A stretch of 64,000 nt of DNA, taken from positions 3,853,399 through 3,917,398 of the forward strand of contig OZ025889.1 in assembly GCA_964019415.1 (NCBI GenBank), written 5' to 3'. Shown in pieces: positions 1 to 14,000 of the stretch (its first letter is position 1; the number at the start of each line of letters is the position of its first letter). The notes under the pieces were generated by a model, which made no database searches, was not told where the DNA came from, and saw only the letters and a list, made by a program, of their open reading frames with translations. The position numbers and the translations under genes are program-made. This stretch comes from Ianthella basta (Eukaryota; Porifera; Demospongiae; Verongiida; Ianthellidae).

Positions 1-744
1 AGTAGTAATGGTCGGCTTGCACTAATTAGACAACTGTTACACTGGACCACACCTGACAACAAATGTATTTAGCAGCCACACATGTACATAATGTCATAAT
101 GGCAAGTGAATTTGCTGTACTTTCATTCATGAGAAGATATGCATTATGTTTATATGGCTCTGGTTTGATTGGCCAAATACCTTGACTTCCTCAGATGAAG
201 ACAGGAGAACCACTCCAAGTCATTTGGACTAACTAGGAAAACCTATAAGAGTTTATGCTATTTATTAAATTCAATGATACCAGATGTAACTCTACGTGGC
301 TTGCATTAATTATTAAATACCAATACACTGAATGATTTTGCAACAAGTTGCTCAGAGTCACCTGCCAAATCCACTCACTAGTAATTCCACCTAGTAAACA
401 TGCATTGCACACAACGGCCCAAGGTTCATGCGTATATATGTTATGCGCAAACCTATATATAGTGCACTGCTGCATTCAAAGTATCTCATCACCATTGTGT
501 ACAATTATTTATTCTTATAACTTCACATCTGTCTCATATTTTAGGTACTGATTATCCAACCTCTTCACTCTGATCCTCTTAACTCTTAGACTATGATCTA
601 CTTGCATTCTTGTTCTTTCTCTTACCTGATGTTATTGGACTTCTTTCCCTCTCATCTCCTCGCCCATATGCATATGTCCTCTCCTCATTAACCTATCCCT
701 CTATGTCTTGCCTATCTCTTTCTTCCTCTTTCTCCCCTCACTAG
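1..744 (+). other. Last intron of upstream RTK (gene A), 3' part
   Basis: The window opens inside the intron before the final coding exon of an RTK whose body lies to the left. The stretch is closely similar to the last introns of genes B (from about 15904), C (split by a LINE), D, E and F (from about 61738), including a pyrimidine-rich run just before the acceptor at 743-744. No coding signal of its own is visible. Confidence 0.75.
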
Positions 745-931
745 GCACCCTGACTACCACTCTCGTGTCAGTTTCACTGAAGTGGTGCAGTCCCTCAACT
801 ATGACCAGAGGTCCCTACTGCAGATGGACCCAAGTGACAAGACAGGAACACCTCTCTCCCTCACACTTGGAGCACCACTGGAACATGGACAAGACCTGCA
901 CAAGGACCTGCAGGGCACTTACAAGAAGTGA
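745..931 (+). CDS. RTK gene A, terminal exon (partial gene)
   Basis: This is the 187-nt terminal exon of a receptor tyrosine kinase. Its first base completes the Trp codon of the conserved kinase CW motif, and it then reads [20 protein letters not shown] to the TGA at 929-931, 61 residues in all. The HPDYHSR segment is the end of the kinase C-lobe (subdomain XI). The rest is a short tail rich in Asp, Leu and Lys ending in TYKK. Exons of the same length and phase end genes B, C, D, E and F. Exon length, phase, acceptor and stop are intact, so gene A probably has a functional 3' end, but its remaining exons are outside the window. Confidence 0.8.
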
Positions 932-1619
932 TTGTCAGTATATGAAAAGATTGAATAATTATGGACTAAAATTTCTGTATTCTTACACATGAATATGCAT
1001 CTTCAATTCAAGTTAGCAACTTGAAACTAATGGTGAGTCTGTGTGTGAACTGTACTCTTAGCTAACTATAAAATTATCATTGGCGCAGCGTGCATTTTGT
1101 TTTTGGAGTTTATACAGATTACATTAGTAATTACATTAGTAATAATGCCTGTAGCAGAGCGATCAATGACTTGATAAAGGCTCATAGCTGCAAGCAGTTG
1201 ACAAAGACCCCTGGGTCGAAACATCCAGATCCCCATTATTTATTAAAGCTGCAGTACTGCTCATCATTTACATGCTAATCATGCCTGTAGCAGTTGAAAC
1301 GTCTGATTACAGCCTAGAATAGCCATGCATTGTTTGTATTATGTCATACAACACTCTGTCATTGTATAATTATCTGTAGTTGGCAAGAGGAAGCTCATGA
1401 AGTGACTTTAGGTACCTGTGTGTAATCACTGGATTGGTGCATTGGCCATGCACTAGACTTCTGGGCTGCTCAAATTTTTGCACAGCTTGTAATTATGACC
1501 AGTAGTCTGTCATTTCACTTGGTGATACTTGTGGCGCTCATTTCGATCGCAATTTGCCTATAGCTGGACCTGCGAGGTATGTGGATGGAAAATGTTTCAG
1601 ATCAGCCACTGAAATACAC

Positions 1620-1650
<31 letters not shown>

Positions 1651-2691
1651 TTCCTTTAGGTTATATAAGTAAGGTAACGGGTTATCAGATGTAATGCAAA
1701 CAGACCCCTCTCCACATCCTAGTGACAGCTCGGATAAAGCAATCAAGCACCCTCAATTATAGTGCATTAGCTTGCACATCAGGTCAATCTGGGTCTAGAG
1801 GGGTATGTAAACACATTCCTTCACTCTCCTTTGGGGATAGGTAAGGGGCAACACGATCATGCATATATAAGCGGTAGCACAAACAGATTAGCTCCACAGG
1901 CTCCTTTGGACAGGACAGGTGATAGAAACAAACACTTCAATTACTGGGTTAGATATGTCAGGACACAATGGGTCAGTAGGGGTAAGGCCAAACTTCATGC
2001 ACAGGGCCAAGAAATGTAGAGTATTTATTAGCCTCTTCAACTGATTGATGTATCCCAAAGGAATCTTGCTGCACAACAAACCCTTATTGGTGGATCTGAA
2101 ATGTTTTGCAAGTGCATGAAGCCAGACTTTGCAGTGATTTGAGAGGAATTATATCAAAATGACAGACAATTGATCATGAACGCTAGGACTAAGAATGACA
2201 TGTTGTACAAATTGACAACAATCCACTAATTCAGTCAACTAGTCCAGTCTCCAGCAAATACAGGTACCCTGATTGTACTTCACTGCCAAGGGTGGACATC
2301 AGCATTATCAGCATACTATGTAGTATGTAGTATTAGAGGGTCAGTCAACTCCATGAGTGACAGCTGCTGTATACCTCTAGGACAATTCCTCCCATTGGGA
2401 CCACAGGTTCGCCATCAAACTTTCAGATGCCCAGGGACACTGCACTATGGCATAGAGCGTTGCAAGGAATGGGATGGGGAACGGGGCCAAATTTAGAGCT
2501 TGCTGAAGGCAGGATTTGCAGCTAGTTATACATAATTCTCTCACACCTTCCTCTGCGATGCTCACTGACACATCAATGACCTACCTGCACACAATGACCT
2601 ATACATTCAACTGAAATAATGGATCACATACACTGCTTTGTATTGTCCTTATTATTATACTGTCATACATAGAATGCTCATCATTAATTAG
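932..2691. repeat. Intergenic segmental-duplication block, copy 1 (first part)
   Basis: This block has no intact gene. It matches 16842-18650, 41548-43560 and, in part, 31994-33700, 53398-53960 and 62678-63690. Landmarks in order are the right half of a hairpin element (about 1195-1280), a CA repeat (1613-1650), and a conserved stretch of about 600 bp ending near 2690. Short open frames here do not stay open in the other copies, so I do not call genes. Confidence 0.7.
1613..1650. repeat. (CA)n microsatellite
   Basis: Short interrupted CA tract. The same position carries a CA tract of very different length in the duplicated blocks (17524-17597, 42295-42514). Confidence 0.9.
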
Positions 2692-3190
2692 AAATGATAC
2701 AGTCGTAACACAGTCTCCTGGAAGTGGTACTGACAAGAAACTTTGCTGAGTAAAGGCAGGATGCTTGTGTATGTGTGTGTGAAAGGGAAACAATAATAAT
2801 TATTGATGAATTTTACTATAATTATGTATAGCTTACAAATTAATGCTCCTTTCAATTTAACTGATTATGGGTTTCATTTCCTATTATGTCACAGGCAGTG
2901 TCATTGCAGCTGTATGTCAAGTTGAAGTGGTAGTCACTGTCCTAGTGACTGGGCTAATTGTACACTTCATTACTAGAAAGGTTGTGAAGAAGTCCATTAT
3001 AAGTCAAGGCAATCATGTGAATGTGGGAAAGCTTGTTACAGCAAGTAAGGATTATTATGAACCTAGGCCTGTGAATACAGTGAGTACAGATCATTATGAA
3101 CCTGTTGGTCTTGATGCGTCTACTGGCGATCATGAAGATGTAGAACTGCAGCCTTCACCAGCTTACCAGGAAGTGCCAGAGTATATGTAG
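2692..3190 (+). pseudogene. Orphan 3' exons of a kinase-less receptor
   Basis: Two exons match the 3' end of gene K. The stalk exon (about 2692-2749) encodes a decayed S-P-G-S-G-T-D repeat with a 1-bp deletion. The final exon (2895-3190, after acceptor ACAG) is open. It encodes a membrane span (VVVTVLVTGLIVHFIT), a basic stop-transfer patch (RKVVKK) and a tail ending in YQEVPEYM. The tail is longer than in gene K and carries two YEP motifs (YYEPRP and DHYEPV). No signal exon or ectodomain exon is visible between gene A and this point. It is therefore probably a relic, or a tail exon spliced from outside the recognised models. Confidence 0.6.
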
Positions 3191-4585
3191 CAACATGCAG
3201 GAAATCAGTAACCTCTTTCAGGCACATGGCTACATTACAATAACCTGTCTGTGAACATAATAACTCATAAGAATTAGTATAGAAGTATTATACTCTGTTA
3301 ACAAGTTATTAATCACACTCAGATATTACCAGGCAAAACACTGCAAAAGCACTCTGTTAGCTATGCAGTAGCTACAATTAGAATTATTAAAATGTTGCCA
3401 CTTTAATCTGAAACAAACATACACATCTGTTATAGATATAGCTATTGGTAAGTGTCACTGTTAAAATTCAGTCTGACAATCAAACACATTAGCGCTCACA
3501 CCAAGGCTGTGATTAATCACTCCGTTTATTAGTCCAGACAGCTTTAGACCCACTTATGACGAAAGCACCGAAGCCTCCATGCTTCGGTGAAGGATGTGTG
3601 CCATTGTCTTTTGCAGTGCTCTGCATGGGACCATCTCAGGCAGACTCTTCTGGAAGCCATGGAGAGATCAAGGGAGGACTTTCCAGTAAAGAGAGGTGGA
3701 GGGAGAGCAGCCCTTGTATTGTCATTGACCTGTAAGAACTATTGTACACTGTCTACTACTAGCTCTATGTGGTCAGCAAGATTCTAGTAATTAATGCATA
3801 GATACATGCTATCAGGCAAACTGTCACGCCCTATATTAAGACTGATCCCAGTTTATTTACGTGGTACTCATCTGTATCCTGCATCTCCCATGATGCATAT
3901 GTGTGCAGTGCTACATTGGACCATGATGTGTTCTAGTGCCTATTGGCATGGTGCACTCTAATAATGATTGAATTGAATTGACTATATGCACCTTCACTTA
4001 TTTGATCATTACTGTGATATGTTCATTTAGGATATGTTGGGTGCTGTAAGAATGGCAATGGTGGCATTGTTACAATAGCTTGGAATCTGCAAGGACCTAC
4101 ACAGTAAAACCTTCTGAAGTTAAGACAAATTACCCAAGTATTCGGTTAATGCTGATTATGTTACCTCTAGCTAATAGGATCCCTAATAATGGGACTTCTT
4201 CTGTTGAGCGCAGATGCAAAAAAGCCAGTGGTTGGCTTTGCTCTTATGGTTGTAAAAAAGCCAGCACGACTGGCTCGCTATTTGAAAGAGCATCATTCAT
4301 CAGAACCGAGTCAAATGGATTGTTTTTGGTTAACAAGCTGTGTACATCTAGGTCTGGAATGTGTAGCTAAAAGTGTGCATTAAGCAATTTAACCTTCAGT
4401 CATGTCACCTATTATAGAAGATCCCATTGGATTGAGATCACATGATCAGTATTAAATATTACTTAATGCAATAATAATTCTACATCAAATTTCCCACACA
4501 TGGAGCACAGAGAGTAGGCTCAATTTGTGTGTTTGAAATTATTGATTAAGGGTGTAGAGTGCAATGTGGCCTTTATGAATGCTGG
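3191..4585. repeat. Segmental-duplication block, copy 1 (second part), with LINE ORF remnant
   Basis: The block matches 18640-19900 and 43550-44880. Around 3587-3690 one frame reads DVCHCLLQCSAWDHLRQTLL, which resembles the Cys/His-rich C-terminal end of LINE ORF2 proteins. The homologous spots near 18955-19060 and 43875-43980 have lost the frame. A 9-bp perfect hairpin lies at 3566-3574/3581-3589. The rest shows no coding signal. Confidence 0.5.
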
Positions 4586-4690
4586 CAAGTGACAAGACAG
4601 GAACACCTCTCTTCCTCACACTTGCATGGAGCTCCACTGGAACATGGACAAGACCTGCACAAGGACCTGCAGGACACGTACAGAAAGTGA
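4586..4690 (+). pseudogene. Truncated RTK terminal exon
   Basis: The second half of the RTK terminal exon (from the codons for SDKTGT to the stop region) is joined directly to an upstream intron-derived sequence at about 4585. A deletion therefore removed the exon's first half and its acceptor. An extra 5-6 bases near 4623 also break the frame. It is a dead fragment of an earlier array member. Confidence 0.75.
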
Positions 4691-8286
<3,596 letters not shown>

Positions 8287-9964
8287 CAACCTCATTCAAG
8301 CACATGGCTACATTACAATAACCGGCCTGTGAACATAACTCATAAGAAAAATTTTTCCAAGTATTTTTCACTGTTAACAAGTTATTAATAACACTTTGCT
8401 TGTAATTACTTGCACAATAGTGTATAGTTATGAGTTGGACATCATCAATGATTGTAAATGAATTGTGGTTTCAAAGGTTAATTAGTTAGCTGAGGGGCTG
8501 TTCACTGGGCTATTCTATTGGTGTAATTCATATTGCACTGCCCATCGGCATGGGTGGCATATGCTTGTAGGGAATTAAAGTCATGTATGCAGGGAAGGAT
8601 GAAGGAAAGACTAGGAAAGCAGGTAAACATGCATAAAGAGTTTCCTGTACACAGCACTCTATTGATGTACATTGTACTTCAAACCATTCAGCCCTTCACA
8701 GTGGCTAATTCAGCTGAATGCACAATTTCCAGTGGTTTCCCCAAGCTTTTATTCCTAATTAAATTCCACCTGACCCTCACTGTTCCATTCTGAGAAAAAA
8801 TGACTCCATCCACAGTCATGAATACTGTTTGAATATGCTAGCTAGCACTACTGTTGGTCTGGGCACAGATTTCTGAATCTAACCTGAAGATACTGCCCAT
8901 CTCCATGCAGCTCTATATTCTAAGAAAGCTGACTGTAGCTGGAATAATCGCCCTCTCCTGTCTCAGCCTCTTCATGGCTGCCTATGCTACCACAAGTGAG
9001 CACTGAGTGTAGCACTATTTACCAGTGACCACTCTGACTCATGTGTATGTTAAAGAGTAGAAACCTGTAGGACAGACCTGACAACATAATTAAATGGATA
9101 TAGTAAATAAATAGCAAATATTACCAGGCACAGCACTGCAAAAGCACTCAGTTATGCAGTACAATAGGATTATCAATGTGCCACTTTAATCTGAAACACA
9201 CATACATATCTGTTATAGATATAGCTATACTAGTACAACTTTATTTATTTGATCATTACTGTGATATGCCTATTTAGGGTAATTTGGGTGCTGTAAGAAT
9301 GGCAATGGCTGGAATTAATGAGTGGCATTGTTGGCAATAGCTTGGAATGTGCAAGGCCCTACACAGTAAACCTTCTAAATTTAAGACACATTACTCAAGT
9401 ATTTAATGCATTAATAATTCTGCATCTAATTTTCCACACATGCATGGAGCACATGTACAGAGAGTAGACTCATTTTGCGTGTTTGAGATTATTAAGAGTG
9501 CAGAGTGCAATGTGGCCTTTATGAATGCTGGTTCTTCCACTAACACATACAGCGCTAAGCGGCACCAGTACTGCCACATTGATCCACTCACTAGTACTTC
9601 CACCTAAACATGCATTGCACACAATGGCCCAAGGTCCATGCGTATATATAGTGAACAGCTGCATTCAAAGTATTTCATCACCACTGTCCACAACTATTTA
9701 TTCTTTCAACTTCACATCTGTGCCATAATACAGATACTGCATGATCATGATGTTTCTATCCTCTCCACTTCAATCCTCACTCTTAAACTACTTTCTTCTT
9801 GAATTTTTGTTCTTTTCTTTACCATACGTGATTGGACTTCTTTCCCTCACATCTCCTCGCCCATATACATGTCCTCTCCTCATTAACCTATTTCCCTCTA
9901 TACACCCATGCACTTCCTCCCTGTGTCTTACCTATCTCTTTCTGCCTCTTTCTCCCCTTGGTAG
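8287..9964. other. Intergenic region between gene K and an orphan exon group
   Basis: No gene is recognised. From about 9225 onward the sequence matches 19360-20360 and 44270-45310, which also end in a broken copy of the RTK terminal exon. The stretch 8287-9100 has no match that I could see elsewhere in the window. Confidence 0.5.
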
Positions 9965-10095
9965 GCACCCTGATTACCACTCTCGTGTCAGTTTCACTGA
10001 AGTGCCATGTGGTGCAGCCCCTCAACTATGATCAGAAGTCCCTACTGCAGATGGACCCAAGTGACAAGACAGGAACACCTCAGAAACTGCCGTAG
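9965..10095 (+). pseudogene. Broken RTK terminal exon
   Basis: It starts like the terminal exon after a good acceptor ([13 protein letters not shown]). A 7-bp insertion after the Glu-Val codons then shifts the frame, and the exon is cut short after the codons for DKTGTP, ending in a new stop at 10093-10095. The truncation after this point is shared with the copies at 20360 and 45311. Confidence 0.8.
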
Positions 10096-10241
10096 TACAT
10101 GTATTGTATAAACTGTACACACTACAATATAGACTCACTTCATTGATATAATATTATAATACTACAGCAGAATCGCCTTGAAATGTACTAGAGTGTACAA
10201 CACTGAATTCCATCACTGGTGTCACCCTCTTGTGTATGCAG

Positions 10242-10612
10242 GTTGTTGAATTGTTTGGTACAGGCTACTGTCAGCCTCCCCCTCCTGGGTGCCACAGGGG
10301 AATCAATGACATCATGGTCTGGTGCTGGTATGTTTGCATATAGCATAGTGGTAGAACATCAAACTCCATTCATGGCTTCATGCAGTTGCATCACACTCCT
10401 TTCTCCATATTAGGAACCCAGACTACCACTTTCGGCCAACATTTGAACGCATCCTGCAGGACCTGATGACAGATGAGTCATTCATCCTTCAGATGGACAT
10501 GAGTGAGGATAGCTCTGATCGCTGCTGTCAACTTGGAGAGCCGTTGAAGTGTGGCAGGGAATTGTACACAGAACTTCAAGCAGATACACAGGAGCAACTG
10601 ATTGATGGATAA
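10242..10612 (+). pseudogene. Orphan kinase C-lobe exon pair (alternative C-tail type)
   Basis: Exon 10242-10327 (86 nt, phase 0 start) encodes a C-lobe end with YCQPPPPGC and IMVWCW. Exon 10414-10612 continues NPDYHFRPTFERILQDLM into a tail unlike the one used by genes B-F. Splice sites are good (TGCAG, GTATGT, TTAG). The first exon has Gly-Cys-His instead of Gly-Cys-Pro and N-D for I-Y-A. The second has a 1-bp deletion near its end that replaces the usual QSRYTGATD end. No kinase N-lobe lies just upstream, so it is probably the remains of a deleted RTK. Confidence 0.65.
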
Positions 10613-10852
10613 TTCAATGCTTTGAACTTTTTACCTACTTGTTTAATTCTGTCCAGTCTAGCATCAAGTTAAGGATGCAAAATCAGAAGTCAGAGAGAAA
10701 GCACGTCGATGATTATGCCTATATATAATTTGCAATGTTATGCATTTATTTATAACGCCATTTCTGTGTAGCGTTAGTCTGGCCTGCTAGCCCCAACTTC
10801 CTGCCCCGATTGCGCGTAGCGTTAGCTACGTCAGAGATAAGCGGAATTTCCT

Positions 10853-10874
10853 TAGTCAGGCGTCGAGTGACTAG
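10853..10874. repeat. Solo arm related to the 10902 hairpin
   Basis: The sequence TAGTCAGGCGTCGAGTGACT resembles the left arm of the hairpin 30 bp downstream, with one difference in the shared part. It may be a remnant of an earlier insertion of the same element. Confidence 0.55.
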
Positions 10875-10892
10875 TATTTCCTGAGGTTGCAT

Positions 10893-10957
10893 GGACAGAA
10901 GTAGTCAGGCGTCGCGTGACCGAGGAGGGGTCACGCGACGCCTGACTAGGACAGAAG
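10893..10957. mobile_element. Minimal foldback element with 9-bp direct repeats
   Basis: A perfect 20-bp inverted repeat (10902-10921 and 10929-10948) surrounds a 7-base spacer and is flanked on both sides by the direct repeat GGACAGAAG (10893-10901 and 10949-10957). The direct repeats look like a 9-bp target-site duplication of a very small inverted-repeat element. It is GC-rich compared with its surroundings and lies about 130 bp before the start of gene B. Confidence 0.7.
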
Positions 10958-11088
10958 TTTAATGAGACAGAGTATTAAACGTGCATGTTACACATATACA
11001 ACAACTTTTGGGGAAGCTCCGAGTTACGTCCGCAGCAGCATTTTTATGATCGATGGGATGCCGGCAAGGTTTACCGACTGATGTAGCT

Positions 11089-14000
11089 ATGTCGTTGTGT
11101 CGCTTGGTTGCTATTCTGTGCTTGACAACCTCAGTATCTGAGAGCCAAAGTGAGCTATTCTCGAAAGATCCGTTGTATATAGCCATAACGCCTTACCTAG
11201 CTACGCGTAGTTAACATTGGGAAGGTATAGTTTAGGTTCTTTTTCATTGTCAGTTTGTCTATCCTTCCCAAGTTGCATAGCTAGTACTGAACAGGCGACA
11301 TTGAAATGATATTTGCTTCCCGCGATAGATAGCTAGCCTTAAATTCTCCAAGCTCTTTTGAACAAATATGGACGGTTGGTGTTAGCAGATGCATGCTCTC
11401 CTATACTGTGCCATCTCGGCGTACGGGCACATGCCCCCTGATTGCTATTGTAAATCTATTATATTTTATAACCCTGTAGGCGATTGCCTTGGCCCTGGAT
11501 TCACTACAACAATTCCAGCCCTAGGACAGCGGTCCCAGTACTCAACTACCGTACTCGGCCCGGGAGGTGGCGCTATTTACACAGCACTCAGCTTTACCTG
11601 CACGGGAACTTTACAGTCGCTGACAATTCCAACGGAAGTTAGGGGCAGTGAATATTCGTACTGGAGTCAAAACCTGCGTGTCTGGATTTCCATTTGGAGG
11701 TTCAATAAGACAGGGTACTACAAAGTTAGAGAGTACCAGATCAGTAGATGGACAAGGCGTTGTTTTTTTGGTTGTTCAAAATTGGCACAAAATGATCTTT
11801 ATCAATACTCCGACACAATAACTACTAATATTGACATCCTTGCAAATGATATACTTGGCTTTCAATTAAGACAGCAAGACAGCGGCATATATCGTCACTT
11901 GCCCCTATTGTACAAACCCGGCCCCACTCCTGGTACCTTCATACCCATTGTCAGTGCCAACATTACTGCTTCAAGTACAAGTGAGTGTAAAGGAAATCTT
12001 TCCACACAAGATTTATATATTCAGTAGCTTGTAAAACAATTAAGGCTCTGCAATGGAACATTGAATGTAGACCACAGCATGCATACTGTAAATGACATGC
12101 TAAAATGAAAATTACATCTGTAATGTGTGGTAAACATCACTCTTATTATAGCACAATGGAGTATTATAGTAAGAGAGGCTGATACTTCACGTGCACTCTA
12201 ATTTTACCACGACAGTTGTGTATGAGAGTCATGATCAATTGTACCATCAAGTCTGTGAATGGCATAATGTTATATAACTGTAGCATGCAATTATAGACAC
12301 CATCCCTCATCCTACAAGCACTGCCAGTACCAGACTTTGGGACTGTGGCACCAGCACAGCTGCTGTACTGACAAAACAGTGCCTTACAGCAACAGTCTCA
12401 GTTAGTGAGCAAAATGAAACATGTGCGATTTCCTTACATCTGTGTATAGCAATCCTATGAGATAGTAGTGCATTATTGGAGCATTATAAGTAATCATCTA
12501 ATGGATTATGTGGTATAATTACTACGCTCAAAACGGTAGTGCATGTGGTTTCAGACAGCCATTGCTGGTTTCTCTGGGACGAAAGGGGTTAAAGTGGTGG
12601 TTTGAAATCACTGCTTGTCCCCGAGAAACCACCAATGGTAGCCCAAAACCACCACTGTGTTTACAGTGTACTATATAATTATAATCACGTAGGCATATGC
12701 ACAGGCCCCAATTGCTGCTGGTACGCATGTGCTTTCCTTCATACTAGATGTTGAGATGAGCACTGCAAATAGCTTAAGCACTCCACTGCCAAACTGCAAT
12801 TTCTTTACAGTTGTATCCACTCTTCAAAATTGTATGTTTAGTACTGGCCCAGACAAGTCAACAACTGAATGGGGATAATTCAGTGGTGACAGCTCTGGGA
12901 GTACTTTTAGCCCTATCCCTCCTTCTCCTCCTGGTCCTGATTGTCGTGGTTGTGGTCCAGTGTGTGATATTGAAGAGGAACAGAAATGGCAGTGAGTGTA
13001 CATGGCATATAGTGCGGTATACATGAGTTGGGAAGAAAGAGTTGGTGGAAGGGGATGGAGTGCACTCTTACTGATTAGCCATTATCATTCCTTCAGAATT
13101 ACCCCTACAAGAGAATGTGTACTACAATGGAAACACCTACTACCCATCTGGTGCTGGTGGTGTAACAACATCAAGTATGTCTCTACTAGTTGCCAATGAG
13201 GCTGAACAGGCTGTGACCATGCTACCCTCAAGGACAGCACCTGGTTCTCAGTCTAGCAATAACAGGATACAGCAGGTTAGGGGAATGTGGATGACATGCA
13301 TCTCAATGCCATTGAGTGGTGTCATGACACTATGCTTTACAACTTTCCCTGTTCCAGACTTATGCCAGCCATGAAGTAGGGGGACAGTATGACTACTGCT
13401 ATGTGCCCAACTCAGTGAGTCCCCACATTCCACAGCACAGCCTTTCAAACATTGCACAATACAGGTACTGGTAATTGCGTCCACAGACTCAGAGGCAGGA
13501 CCCTAATGCCATATATGGAACTGTGGGTAGGAACAGCATCTATGCTACACTAGATGGTGATGGGGAGTATGAAATAGTAAGCTAGAAGTTCATAGTAGCT
13601 CAGTTCCAAGATTATGCAAGTGCATAATTATTTTCCATGTAGGGGAAAGAGGCAACTTACTGGCCTCCTGCTCTAACAACAGCAGGCATCTTTGACCAGA
13701 TGTCTAAAGGCAAGTTCCTTGAGATCCCTCTCTCTTCAGTGAAGAAACATGCTATGCTTGGTGAGGGTGAGTTTGGTGAGGTGTTCAAGGGAGAGTGGAC
13801 CTCCCCAACAAAGACACTGACAGTGGCTCTGAAGTCACTCAAGTCTTCAGCCTCAGATGAGGAGAGGTTGAAGCTCCTCCAAGAGGCAGCCATCATGGGA
13901 CAGTTCAGTCACCCCCACATTGTCAGACTCTATGGAGTGGTCACACTGTTGGAACCGGTATGACATAGCATGCAATGCATGTCATCATCTGCTACTGTCT

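Larger units (their letters stand above)
10613..11088 (+). promoter_or_regulatory. Upstream region of gene B
   Basis: The region between the orphan exons and the gene B start includes, at 10813-10852, a diverged version of the promoter-like module found before genes C, E and F: a GCGTAGCGT element, a TACGTCA CRE-like site and GGAATTTCC. A hairpin insertion (10893-10957) lies between this module and the start codon. The functional reading is inference from conservation between paralogues. Confidence 0.4.

Noticed and set aside
13657..13896. Minus-strand open frames opposite the kinase N-lobe exon, repeated in every RTK copy
   Set aside because: They are shadows of the conserved plus-strand exon. 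Their conservation follows from the kinase sequence, and they do not extend beyond the exon.
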